A DNA stretch of 64,000 bases. Origin: Macondimonas sp035325645 (lineage in GTDB: Bacteria; Pseudomonadota; Gammaproteobacteria; UBA5335). The translations under genes were made by a program, and so were the position numbers. Shown here piece after piece: positions 54,424-61,823 of this stretch (position 1 is its first letter; each line of letters starts with the position of its first letter). The notes under the pieces are model-generated. The model ran no database searches and was not told the DNA's origin. It was given only the letters and a program-made list of their open reading frames with translations. The stretch covers positions 21,701 to 85,700 of the forward strand of contig DAOKZK010000002.1 in the NCBI GenBank assembly GCA_035325645.1. The letters are read 5' to 3'.

Positions 54424-57177
54424 TCAGGTCTCCTGTTTCTTGAGCAGCAACGCCGCCAGCCCCACCAGCACCGGCACTGCGATCAGGAGCGGCACGAAGG
54501 CGCCGGTGAGGTCGTCAAAGCCCAGCGCCTTGGAAAAGGTGCCGCGCGCGATGGTCAGAAAATGCGTGGTGGGGTAGATCTGGCCGATGACCTTGCCCGT
54601 ACCCTCGAGCGAGGAGACCGGATCGATGATCCCCGAGAACTCCGCCGCCGGCAGCAGAGTGAGCACGGCGGTGGCGAACAGCGCCGCGATCTGGCTGCGC
54701 ATGAAGGTCGAGATCAACAGCCCCAGCGCCGTGGCCGCGCTCACATACAGCAGCGCGCCGCAGAACAGGGCCGCGAAGCTTCCCGTGAGCGGCACGCCGA
54801 ACAGCGTCAGCGCCATCAGCGTCAGCGACAGAAAGCTCAGCATCGACAGCACGACGTAGGGCAGCTGCTTGCCGAGCAGGAATTCGAGCGGCGTGGTCGG
54901 GGTCACGTAGAAATTGGTGATCGAGCCCAACTCCTTTTCGCGCACCACCGACAAGGCGGCGAGCATGGCCGGGATCAACATCAGCAGCAGCGGAATCACC
55001 GCCGGCACCATCGCAACCAGACTCTTGACGTCCGGGTTGTAGCGAAAGCGCACCTCGATGCGGGCCGGCTGCGCCAGGGCGGCGCTGCGTCCTGCCTCGC
55101 GTGCCTGACGCGCCAGCCAGTGCGCGTGCATGCCCTGCACATAGCCGCGGATGGTCTCGGCCCGGGATGGCATGGCGCCGTCGATCCAGGCGCCGATCTC
55201 CACCGGCCGGCCGTGGGCGAGATCGCGCGCGAAATTCGGCGGGATCTCCAGCGCCAGGCCCAGCTCGCCGGCGCGCATGCGCCGGTCGAGGTCGCCGTAG
55301 TCGGCGATCGGCGGTCGTTCGGTGAAATAACGCGAGCCCGCCAGATCCAGCACATAGTCCCGGCTCAGGGTGCTCTGGTCGTGATCGAGCACGGCGAAGC
55401 TGAGGTCCTCCACGTCCATGGTGATGCCATAACCCATCACCAGCATCAGCAGCGCATTGCCGACCAGAGCCAGGGTCAGCCGGATCGGATCGCGCATCAG
55501 TTCGAGCGCCTCGCGCCGCGCGTAGCTCACGAACCGCCGGGGATCGAACCAGCGCCGCCAGCCGCGCCCATCGGCATCGCCGGAAGCGGTCGCGGCGCGC
55601 ACGGCGAGCGGCGAAGGGTCCGTTTCATCCGCGTCCGCGGCGGCGTCTTCCAGATAGGCGACGAAGGCATCCTCCAGGCTCTGCGCGCCCCGTTCGCGCA
55701 CCAGCTCCGCCGGCGCGCCGACCGCCAGCACCCGGCCGGCATGCATCAGCGAGATGCGGTCGCAGCGCTCGGCCTCGTTCATGAAGTGGGTGGAGATGAA
55801 AATGGTCACCCCGTCGCGGCGCGACAGCTCGCCGAGCGTGGCCCAGAAGCCGTCGCGCGCCACCGGGTCCACGCCCGAGGTCGGCTCGTCCAGGATCAGC
55901 ATCTCGGGTTTGTGGATCATCGCCACCGCCAGCGACAGGCGCTGGCGCACGCCGAGCGGCAGCGCACCGGGCAGCGCATCCAGGACCTCGGCAAGCCCGA
56001 ATCGCTCGGCCATCTCCGCCACCCGAGTGGAAATCTCCGCCGCCGGCACCTCGAACAGCCGCGCATGCAGGACGAGGTTCTGCGCCACCGTCAGCTCGCC
56101 GTACAGCGAGAACGACTGCGACATGTAGCCGACGCGCCGGCGCGTGGCCAGATCGTGCGGGTCGACTTCCTGCCCGAACAGCCAGGCGCGGCCCTCGGTG
56201 GGCGGCAAAAGGCCGGTCAGCATCTTCATGGTGGTGGTCTTGCCGCAGCCGTTGCTGCCCAGAAAGCCGAAGATCTCGCCGCGGCGGATGCGAAAGCTCA
56301 CCTTGTCGACGGCGGTGAAGTCGCCGAAGCGCATGGTGAGATCTTTGGCCTCGATCGCCGCCTCGCCGTCGCCGTCGGGCGGCAGCGGCGGAATGTCCAC
56401 TGCCCGATGGCCGCGGCGTTTTTCTTCCGGCAGCAGGGCGATGAAGGCGGCCTCGAGCGTGTCGCAGCCGGTGCGTTCGAGCAATTGCGCCGGTGGGCCG
56501 GCGGCCAGCACGCGCCCGGCGTCCATGGCGACCAGGTGATCGAAGCGCGCGGCTTCTTCCATGTAGGCGGTGGCCACCACGACGCTCATCCCCGGCCGCT
56601 CGGCGCGGATGCGGTCGATCAGCGCCCAGAACTGCCGCCGCGACAGGGGATCCACCCCGGTGGTGGGCTCGTCCAGGATCAACAGATCCGGATCGTGGAT
56701 CAGCGCGCAGCACAGGCCGAGTTTCTGTTTCATGCCGCCCGAGAGCTTGCCGGCCGGGCGATCCAGAAAGGCGAACAGCCCGGTGGCGCGGGTGAGCATC
56801 TCGATGCGCCGTGCGCGCTCCGCGCGGCCATGGCCGAACAGACGCGCGAAGAACTCCAGGTTTTCGCTCACCGACAGCGTGGGGTAGAGGTTCTTGCCCA
56901 GGCCCTGCGGCATGTAGGCGATGCGCGGCAGAATGCGCCGGCGCGCCCCCGCCTCGGCCAGATCGACACCCAGCGCCGCGACGCGCCCGGCCTGGATGGC
57001 CCGCGCCCCGGCCGCGAGCGCCAGCAAGCTGGACTTGCCCACGCCGTCGGGGCCGACCAGCCCCACCATGCCACCGGCCGGCAGATCGAGCGTGACGTCG
57101 CTGAGCGCCGCGACCTTGCCATAGCGCAGGCCGACCGCCTCGAAGCGCACCGCCGGTACGGGCGCCTGTACGTTCAT
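54424..57177 (-). CDS. ABC transporter fusion: two ATPase domains plus permease (RbbA/YhiH-like)
   Basis: Fused ABC protein, 917 aa. ATPase 1 (residues about 15-235) has Walker A GPDGVGKSS and signature LSGGMKQKLGL. ATPase 2 (about 285-510) has GSNGCGKTTTMKML, the weaker signature LPLGVRQRLSLA and LILDEPTSGVDP. The ABC-2 permease domain (about 565-915) includes VVREKELGSITNFYVTPTTP. The ATG at 57177 overlaps the HlyD stop as ATGA. Despite the name ribosome-associated ATPase given to RbbA, the attached permease favours a transport role here. Confidence 0.92.
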   Translation of the reverse strand: MNVQAPVPAVRFEAVGLRYGKVAALSDVTLDLPAGGMVGLVGPDGVGKSSLLALAAGARAIQAGRVAALGVDLAEAGARRRILPRIAYMPQGLGKNLYPTLSVSENLEFFARLFGHGRAERARRIEMLTRATGLFAFLDRPAGKLSGGMKQKLGLCCALIHDPDLLILDEPTTGVDPLSRRQFWALIDRIRAERPGMSVVVATAYMEEAARFDHLVAMDAGRVLAAGPPAQLLERTGCDTLEAAFIALLPEEKRRGHRAVDIPPLPPDGDGEAAIEAKDLTMRFGDFTAVDKVSFRIRRGEIFGFLGSNGCGKTTTMKMLTGLLPPTEGRAWLFGQEVDPHDLATRRRVGYMSQSFSLYGELTVAQNLVLHARLFEVPAAEISTRVAEMAERFGLAEVLDALPGALPLGVRQRLSLAVAMIHKPEMLILDEPTSGVDPVARDGFWATLGELSRRDGVTIFISTHFMNEAERCDRISLMHAGRVLAVGAPAELVRERGAQSLEDAFVAYLEDAAADADETDPSPLAVRAATASGDADGRGWRRWFDPRRFVSYARREALELMRDPIRLTLALVGNALLMLVMGYGITMDVEDLSFAVLDHDQSTLSRDYVLDLAGSRYFTERPPIADYGDLDRRMRAGELGLALEIPPNFARDLAHGRPVEIGAWIDGAMPSRAETIRGYVQGMHAHWLARQAREAGRSAALAQPARIEVRFRYNPDVKSLVAMVPAVIPLLLMLIPAMLAALSVVREKELGSITNFYVTPTTPLEFLLGKQLPYVVLSMLSFLSLTLMALTLFGVPLTGSFAALFCGALLYVSAATALGLLISTFMRSQIAALFATAVLTLLPAAEFSGIIDPVSSLEGTGKVIGQIYPTTHFLTIARGTFSKALGFDDLTGAFVPLLIAVPVLVGLAALLLKKQET

Positions 57178-58241
57178 GGCGCGACGTTCACCGCCAGCGC
57201 CTCGGGCCATGGCGTCTGCGGATCGAGCTGCACGTAGGCCATGCCGGGGAGCCCCGTCTTGACCTGCCGCAGGCGCTCCTGCAGCAGCTCGGGATCGATG
57301 CGGGCCTTGATGCGGAACATCAGCTTCTCGCGTTCCTCGGCCGTCTCCACCGTCTTGGGCGTGAACTGGGCCACGTCCGCCACGAAGGACACGCGCGCCG
57401 GAATCACCCGGTGCGGTACGGCATCGAGCACCAGCCGCGCCTCGGCCCCCAGCGCCACGCGCCCCGCCTGCGCCGTGGGCAGGAAGAAGGTCATGTAGAC
57501 ATCGCTGAGATCGACCAGATTGAGCACCACCCCACCTGCCGGCAACACCTCGCCCGGCTCGGCCACGCGGTATTGCACGCGCCCGGCGCGCGGCGCGCGC
57601 AGCACGCCGTCGTCGAGGTCGGCGCGGATGCGCTCCAGCGTCGCCTCGACCGCGCGCACCGCCGATGCGGCAGAGTTGATCTGCGCCTGGGCATTGCTCA
57701 CCGCCGCCTCACTCGCCGCCACCTGGGCCGCCGCCGCTGCCACCGCTGCGCGCGCGCCCTCGAAGCGCGCCACCGCATCGTCCAGGCTCTGCGCGGATAC
57801 CACATGGGCCGCCGCCAGCTCCTGCGTGCGACCCAGCCACAGCGAGGCCGCGTGGCGCTCGGTCTCGCGCTGGCGCACCACTGCCGCCGCGGCCGCGCGT
57901 TCGGCCTCGCGCTGGCGCAACTGGTTCCGGGCCGTCTCCACGGCGACGTGCGCCCGCTCCAGGTTGGCCAGCGCCTCGCGCTCCTGCGCGCGCAGGGTGG
58001 ACAGGTCCATCTCCGCCAGCACGTCCCCGGCCGCCACGAAATCGCCCTCGCGCACCGCGATCGTGGCCAGCCGCCCCGGCAGCTTGGTGGCGACGTCGAT
58101 CTCCACCGCCTCGATGCGGCCGTTGCCGCTGGCCAGCCCCGCCGGCAGCCCGTCCGGGCGCAGCAGTGGCCAGAGCAGCACCGCCAGCACCGCCAGCGCG
58201 GCCAGAATGATTGCGGGGATGAGTTTGCGCATGCGTTTCAT
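57174..58241 (-). CDS. HlyD-family periplasmic adaptor protein
   Basis: Membrane-fusion protein, 355 aa. An N-terminal helix (residues 5-25) is followed by a lipoyl half-motif (GRLATIAVREGDFVAAGDVL), a long alanine-rich coiled-coil hairpin (about residues 80-205), and the beta-barrel (VLRAPRAGRVQYRVAEPGEV). The start is the ATG at 58241 with GGAG eight bases upstream; a TTG two codons earlier is less likely. First gene of the three-gene export operon; it would link the inner-membrane ABC parts to an outer-membrane channel, which is not encoded here. Confidence 0.92.
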   Translation of the reverse strand: MKRMRKLIPAIILAALAVLAVLLWPLLRPDGLPAGLASGNGRIEAVEIDVATKLPGRLATIAVREGDFVAAGDVLAEMDLSTLRAQEREALANLERAHVAVETARNQLRQREAERAAAAAVVRQRETERHAASLWLGRTQELAAAHVVSAQSLDDAVARFEGARAAVAAAAAQVAASEAAVSNAQAQINSAASAVRAVEATLERIRADLDDGVLRAPRAGRVQYRVAEPGEVLPAGGVVLNLVDLSDVYMTFFLPTAQAGRVALGAEARLVLDAVPHRVIPARVSFVADVAQFTPKTVETAEEREKLMFRIKARIDPELLQERLRQVKTGLPGMAYVQLDPQTPWPEALAVNVAP

Positions 58242-58333
58242 CGACAAGGCTCCGTCTGCTCGCGGGCGACCGGCCCAAGGCTCGGCGGGGGCGGCGCACC
58301 CGTTCCAGCCTACCGGCCTCGGCTCGCGCGCGC

Positions 58334-58347
58334 CTGATCTGGATCAA
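58334..58347. promoter_or_regulatory. FNR/ANR-like palindrome
   Basis: CTGAT-CTGG-ATCAA differs from the FNR consensus TTGAT-N4-ATCAA at one base. It lies in the 256-bp divergent region, 93 bp from the HlyD start and 151 bp from the DedA start. Apart from this site I see nothing definite in that region. Confidence 0.4.
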
Positions 58348-58497
58348 CTTCCCGACCCGTCGGCCCGCGGAACGTTCAAGCGCAGCAGCGGCTGGAGGAC
58401 ATTTTGCCGGTCGTGGCTGCCGCAACCCCCCGCGCCGGCCGATAATGGCGGCAGCGTCGGCACCTCTCCGGCGCCCCTTGCGGAGCCCGTCACCGGC

Positions 58498-59061
58498 ATG
58501 AATCTGTCCCTGGCCGCCCTCATCGCCCGCTACGGCTATCTCGCCGTGGCCATCGGCGCCGTGCTCGAAGGCGAGAGCGTCCTGCTCGCCGCCGGCGCGG
58601 CTGCGCACCACGGCCTGCTCGACCTGCGCGCGGTGATCCTCATCGCCGCGGTGGCGAGCACGCTGGGCGATCAGGCGTGGTTCCAGATCGGCCGGCGCTG
58701 GGGTCACGCGCTGATGATCCGCCTGCCGCCGCTCGCTCGCCGGGCGCCGCTGATGCAGGCGCTGCTCGACCGCCACCACGCCCGGCTGATCCTCGCCATC
58801 CGCTTCCTGATCGGCCTGCGCATCGCCGGCCCCGTCCTGATGGGCTGGGCACGCATCGACCCGCGTCGTTTCGCGGTGCTCAACGCCGTGGCGGCCTGCC
58901 TCTGGGCCGTCATCGTCGCCGGCATCGGCTACGGACTCGGCAACGCCTGGTCGGCGCTGGCGGCCCATCCGCACGGCCGCGCGCTGTTGCTGCTCGCCCT
59001 CGCGGCCGCAGCCGTTCTGCTCTGGCGGCGCCGCGCGTGGGGCGTACCGCCATCTCCCTGA
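58498..59061 (+). CDS. DedA family membrane protein
   Basis: Membrane protein, 187 aa, with about five helices. It starts MNLSLAALIARYGYLAVAIG at the ATG at 58498. DedA/SNARE-associated features are the early acidic LEGESVLLAAGA, ALGDQAW-like STLGDQAWFQIGRRWG, and RFLIGLRIAGPVLMGWARID. DedA proteins are implicated in lipid flipping and membrane homeostasis. The basic end (LWRRRAWGVPPSP) is cytoplasmic. The frame is open upstream, but that part has no family similarity. Confidence 0.87.
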   Translation: MNLSLAALIARYGYLAVAIGAVLEGESVLLAAGAAAHHGLLDLRAVILIAAVASTLGDQAWFQIGRRWGHALMIRLPPLARRAPLMQALLDRHHARLILAIRFLIGLRIAGPVLMGWARIDPRRFAVLNAVAACLWAVIVAGIGYGLGNAWSALAAHPHGRALLLLALAAAAVLLWRRRAWGVPPSP

Positions 59062-59229
59062 GCGGCCGCGCTTAAGCCTCGTGGTCGGCCGTCCGGCGCG
59101 TGGACCGGGCCGCAGAATTTGACGGCGCGCGTCACATCCTGACCGGCGCGGCTTCAAGCAGACGGAAGGACGCTGCGGGCGGGCGCATAAATCGGCATTT
59201 TCATCTTGCAAATCATAGGCATGAAAGAT

Positions 59230-59245
59230 TGGCACGGCGGCTGCA
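59230..59245 (+). promoter_or_regulatory. Sigma-54 (-24/-12) promoter of the pilin gene
   Basis: The sequence TGGCACGGCGGCTGCA matches the consensus TGGCACG-N4-TTGCA at all but one position, with GG and GC separated by exactly 10 bp. It lies 91 bp upstream of the pilin ATG, giving a predicted start near 59256. This fits PilR control, and pilR is in the window at 50806. No PilR site was identified in the 168 bp between dedA and the promoter. Confidence 0.85.
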
Positions 59246-59335
59246 TAAATCCAGTCACGGATCGGATGTGTGCACGATCGGCCGAACCGCAACCCTCACC
59301 CACGTGCCAAACAACGACAGAAGGAAGAGATCTCC

Positions 59336-59770
59336 ATGAACAAGCAACAAGGCTTTACCCTGATCGAACTCATGATCGTGGTGGCCATCGTCGGCATCCT
59401 CGCCGCCATCGCCATCCCCGCCTATCAGGACTACACCATCCGTGCCCGTGTCACCGAGGGTCTGAGCCTCGCCTCGGCCGCCAAGGCCACCGTCGCCGAA
59501 AACGCCATGTCCGCTTCGACCAATCTTGCCGCCGGCTGGACGCCGCCCGGCCAGACCCCCAACGTCTCGGGTGTGGCAATCGATGGTACCAACGGGACTA
59601 TTACCATCACCTATACCTCGGCAGCCGGCGGCGGCACGCTGACCCTGACGCCCACCCTGGCGTCCAGCGGCGGTGTGCTGGTAGCGGGAACGCCGCCGAC
59701 GGACGCCATTGAATGGGCTTGCACCGGCGGTACTTTGAATTCCCGCTACCGCCCCGCCAACTGTCGCTGA
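59336..59770 (+). CDS. pilA: Type IV major pilin (PilA-like)
   Basis: Type IVa pilin precursor, 144 aa. The short leader MNKQQG is cut before Phe by prepilin peptidase, giving FTLIELMIVVAIVGILAAIA with Glu5. The hydrophobic N-terminal helix continues to about residue 30. Two Cys near the C-terminus (EWACTGG and PANCR) form the D-region disulfide loop. The globular part is short and Gly/Thr-rich. AAGGAAGAG precedes the ATG. It is monocistronic between a sigma-54 promoter and a strong terminator, as expected for a highly expressed pilin. Confidence 0.95.
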   Translation: MNKQQGFTLIELMIVVAIVGILAAIAIPAYQDYTIRARVTEGLSLASAAKATVAENAMSASTNLAAGWTPPGQTPNVSGVAIDGTNGTITITYTSAAGGGTLTLTPTLASSGGVLVAGTPPTDAIEWACTGGTLNSRYRPANCR

Positions 59771-59809
59771 GACTGAAACCCGAAAAGAACGACCCGACTC
59801 AACCATCCT

Positions 59810-59841
59810 GCCCCCCCATGCCCTTGGGGGGGCTTTTTTTT
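59810..59841 (+). terminator. Rho-independent terminator of the pilin gene
   Basis: An 8-bp G+C stem (GCCCCCCC / GGGGGGGC) with an 8-nt loop is followed by eight T residues, 40 bp after the pilin stop. Confidence 0.93.
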
Positions 59842-60349
59842 GCCCATGCCGATGCCACGCACCCCGCCGACGGCGTGATGCCGGATTCCGCGACGCCTGT
59901 CGCCATTGCAGCGTTCCAGGCTCCTGCCGCAGGCCCCGGTCGGGCGCCTCGAACACCGATGAATCCCATGGCGCCTGGCGCGCAGCGTTTCCCGCCTCTC
60001 CCATCGCTCGCATCCCGCCCCTCGTCGCCGGGCCGCGTTTCCCTCACCGCTCTTGCGGGGCGCGCAGCGGCGCGCCCATCCATGCTTGCGATGCCCAGCG
60101 CGCCGCCCCGCCCGCGCCCAGGGATCGCGACCGGCCTGGGCCCGCCGATGTGGCCGACACGGCCTGCGCAGGGACGCCCGCCAGCGCGATGACAAGCACG
60201 ACCGTGCGGCCGTGGGGACGGCGGCCGGCGCGAAGAACGAAAAGGGACGAAGCCGCAACGGGCGGACAAACCGGCTACCATCGACTCCGGGCCCTGAACC
60301 GCGCAACCGACGGCAAAGGGGCCCATCCCACAACACAGGAGGAGAAGAC
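59842..60349. other. Gene-poor interval between pilin terminator and scaffold gap
   Basis: About 500 bp of very G+C-rich sequence. Frames are open on both strands, but the translations are low-complexity (Pro, Arg, Ala) and resemble no family. No tRNA, hairpin with T-run or promoter was recognised. The last 60 bp lead into the AGGAGGAG ribosome site of the small gene interrupted by the gap. Confidence 0.5.
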
Positions 60350-60389
60350 ATGCTGGTATTCCGCTTGGTCGATCAGAATCGAAACCCGG
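60335..60389 (+). repeat. 55-bp sequence duplicated across the scaffold gap (left copy)
   Basis: These 55 bp, which hold the ribosome site and first 13 codons (MLVFRLVDQNRNP) of a small gene, are identical to 60490-60544 on the other side of the gap. Most likely two contig ends that overlap but were not merged; the left copy is then not a separate gene. Confidence 0.9.
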
Positions 60390-60489
60390 NNNNNNNNNNN
60401 NNNNNNNNNNNNNNNNNNNNNNNNNNNNNNNNNNNNNNNNNNNNNNNNNNNNNNNNNNNNNNNNNNNNNNNNNNNNNNNNNNNNNNNNN
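60390..60489. other. Scaffold gap (100 N)
   Basis: Exactly 100 undetermined bases, the usual placeholder for a gap of unknown size. Any translation across it is meaningless. Confidence 0.99.
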
Positions 60490-60504
60490 ACAGGAGGAGA
60501 AGAC

Positions 60505-60723
60505 ATGCTGGTATTCCGCTTGGTCGATCAGAATCGAAACCCGGTCAAGAAAGCCAAGGTCACGGTGAAGGTGACCAACGGCGGTGACGCGACCGCCTGG
60601 AGCGACCGCAATGGCTTCGTGGCCCAGCCGATCACCGGCGGCGAGCACGGCAAGGTGCTCGTCAACGGCAAGGAAGTCTACGAGGGGCCGCTGTACGTCG
60701 AGGAGATCGTGGCGAACCTGTGA
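60505..60723 (+). CDS. Small conserved-looking protein of unknown function (72 aa)
   Basis: A 72-aa protein beginning MLVFRLVDQNRNPVKKAKVT and ending EGPLYVEEIVANL, with a very strong AGGAGGAG ribosome site nine bases upstream. It has no signal peptide, helix or cysteine. Alternating hydrophobic residues (KVTVKVTN, KVLVNGKEVYEG) suggest a small beta-sandwich similar to carboxypeptidase-regulatory or Ig-like repeats. I do not recognise the family. The start is duplicated before the gap, probably by assembly. Confidence 0.65.
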   Translation: MLVFRLVDQNRNPVKKAKVTVKVTNGGDATAWSDRNGFVAQPITGGEHGKVLVNGKEVYEGPLYVEEIVANL

Positions 60724-60759
60724 CGCCGCCGCTGCCGCGCCCTGGGTTCGGGCCACGCC

Positions 60760-61059
60760 ATGACCCGCATCGGGGGGCGCAGCGATTTCCCCGCGCGCGC
60801 AACCCATCTTTGCAAGGTCGGCCGCTCGGTCATGCTGGCCGTCCCGCCTGCACTGCTCGATGTTCTGCATCTGACCGCAGGGGCAAGGGTCGCTCCGGCC
60901 GTGGACAAAGGCCGTCTTGTGATCGAACCCTGCAACCGGCTGCGCTACACGCTCGATGAGTTGCTGGCCCAATGTGATCCATCGGCCGAACTGAGCCAGC
61001 AGGAGCGGGAATGGCTGGATGCGCTGGATGCGCCGGCTGTGGGTCGTGAGGTGATCTGA
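60760..61059 (+). CDS. PemI/MazE-like antitoxin (AbrB fold)
   Basis: Antitoxin of 99 aa if the ATG at 60760 is used. The SpoVT/AbrB-type DNA-binding part is KVGRSVMLAVPPALLDVLHL followed by TAGARVAPAV and GRLVIEP. The acidic C-terminal tail with RYTLDELLAQCDPSAELS and REWLDALDAPAVG should wrap the toxin. The first 18 residues are not typical, so the true start may be internal. The stop overlaps the toxin start (TGATG). Expected to autoregulate the pair. Confidence 0.85.
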   Translation: MTRIGGRSDFPARATHLCKVGRSVMLAVPPALLDVLHLTAGARVAPAVDKGRLVIEPCNRLRYTLDELLAQCDPSAELSQQEREWLDALDAPAVGREVI

Positions 61060-61391
61060 TGGAGCGGGGCGAGATCCATCTCGTCTCGCTCGATCCGGCT
61101 TGTGGCCACGAACAGCAGGGCACGCGCCCGGTGTTGATCGTTTCGCCGGACAGGTTCAACCGGCTGATGAAAACGCCCGTGGTCCTGCCGATCACCCTGG
61201 GCGTGACATTCGCCCGCACGGCGGGCTTCACCGCGTCCTCGATGGGGGCAGGCACCCAAACGACCGGTGTCATCCCCTGTCCACAGCCGCGCGCCCTCGA
61301 CGTGCTTGCTCGCGGTGGCCGCAAGCTGGAAAGCGCGCCGGCGGCCATCGTGGATGAGGGGCCGGCGAAGGTCGCCACGCTCTTGGAGTGA
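61059..61391 (+). CDS. PemK/MazF-like mRNA interferase toxin
   Basis: Endoribonuclease toxin, 110 aa. It starts MERGEIHLVSLDPACGHEQQ and continues with GTRPVLIVSPDRFNRLMKTP, the PemK/MazF G-x-RPVLI signature with catalytic Arg. The LPITLGVTFARTAGF and IPCPQPRALDVLARGG blocks belong to the ChpB/PemK branch. Directly coupled to the antitoxin gene. Confidence 0.92.
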   Translation: MERGEIHLVSLDPACGHEQQGTRPVLIVSPDRFNRLMKTPVVLPITLGVTFARTAGFTASSMGAGTQTTGVIPCPQPRALDVLARGGRKLESAPAAIVDEGPAKVATLLE

Positions 61392-61823
61392 GCAAAGCCG
61401 GCATTGCGTTTCACCGAGTGGCAGCAAAGGACGGCCGGCATCTGCAACGGCCTGCTGACACGATCTGCATGAATTTTCAGCGGTTCCGGCTGCGCCGCGT
61501 CGTGCAGAGATTTCCCGCAATCGCGGTCGCCACCATGCCCGGCGGCGGTGGTCTTGCGCACCCGACAGCGCGCCCGACCACGCATTCATCGTTGCGCGGG
61601 GGAACTCGAACCCGTTCCGATGGCTCGAACAAGACAAGCCCCCACGCCTGCCGAGCGCCACTGCAGCGGCCGATCGAGGGTTTGAGCACCTCCCTATTGA
61701 ACGATCGTTCGGTTTGTGGGAGATTGGTCAATACAAGAAGCTGTCCTTGTCAATGATTCTGATCAAGAGATGGTCACCTGGGCTGAGGGGCCCTTTGAAT
61801 GACGGTTATGTGAGGAGACAGCG
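61392..61823. other. Intergenic region upstream of alkB-like gene
   Basis: This 432-bp stretch carries no convincing gene. Its 3' part is clearly richer in A+T than the rest of the window and holds the palindrome at 61699-61710. It should contain the promoter of the alkB-like gene, but I could not assign -35 and -10 boxes with confidence. GAGGAGA is the ribosome site just before the ATG at 61824. Confidence 0.6.
61699..61710. promoter_or_regulatory. Palindromic operator candidate
   Basis: GAACGATCGTTC is a perfect 12-bp palindrome, of the kind bound by TetR-family repressors. It lies 114 bp before the start of the alkB-like gene in an A+T-richer stretch. No regulator gene is adjacent in the window. 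Confidence 0.4.

Noticed and set aside
53263..57237. 1324-codon plus-strand frame opposite the ABC export genes
   Set aside because: It spans two real minus-strand genes with intact ABC motifs; the translated product is Gln/Arg/His-rich and not protein-like.
59713..60351. Frames on both strands after the pilin terminator
   Set aside because: Low-complexity translations, no ribosome sites and mutual overlap; treated as non-coding.
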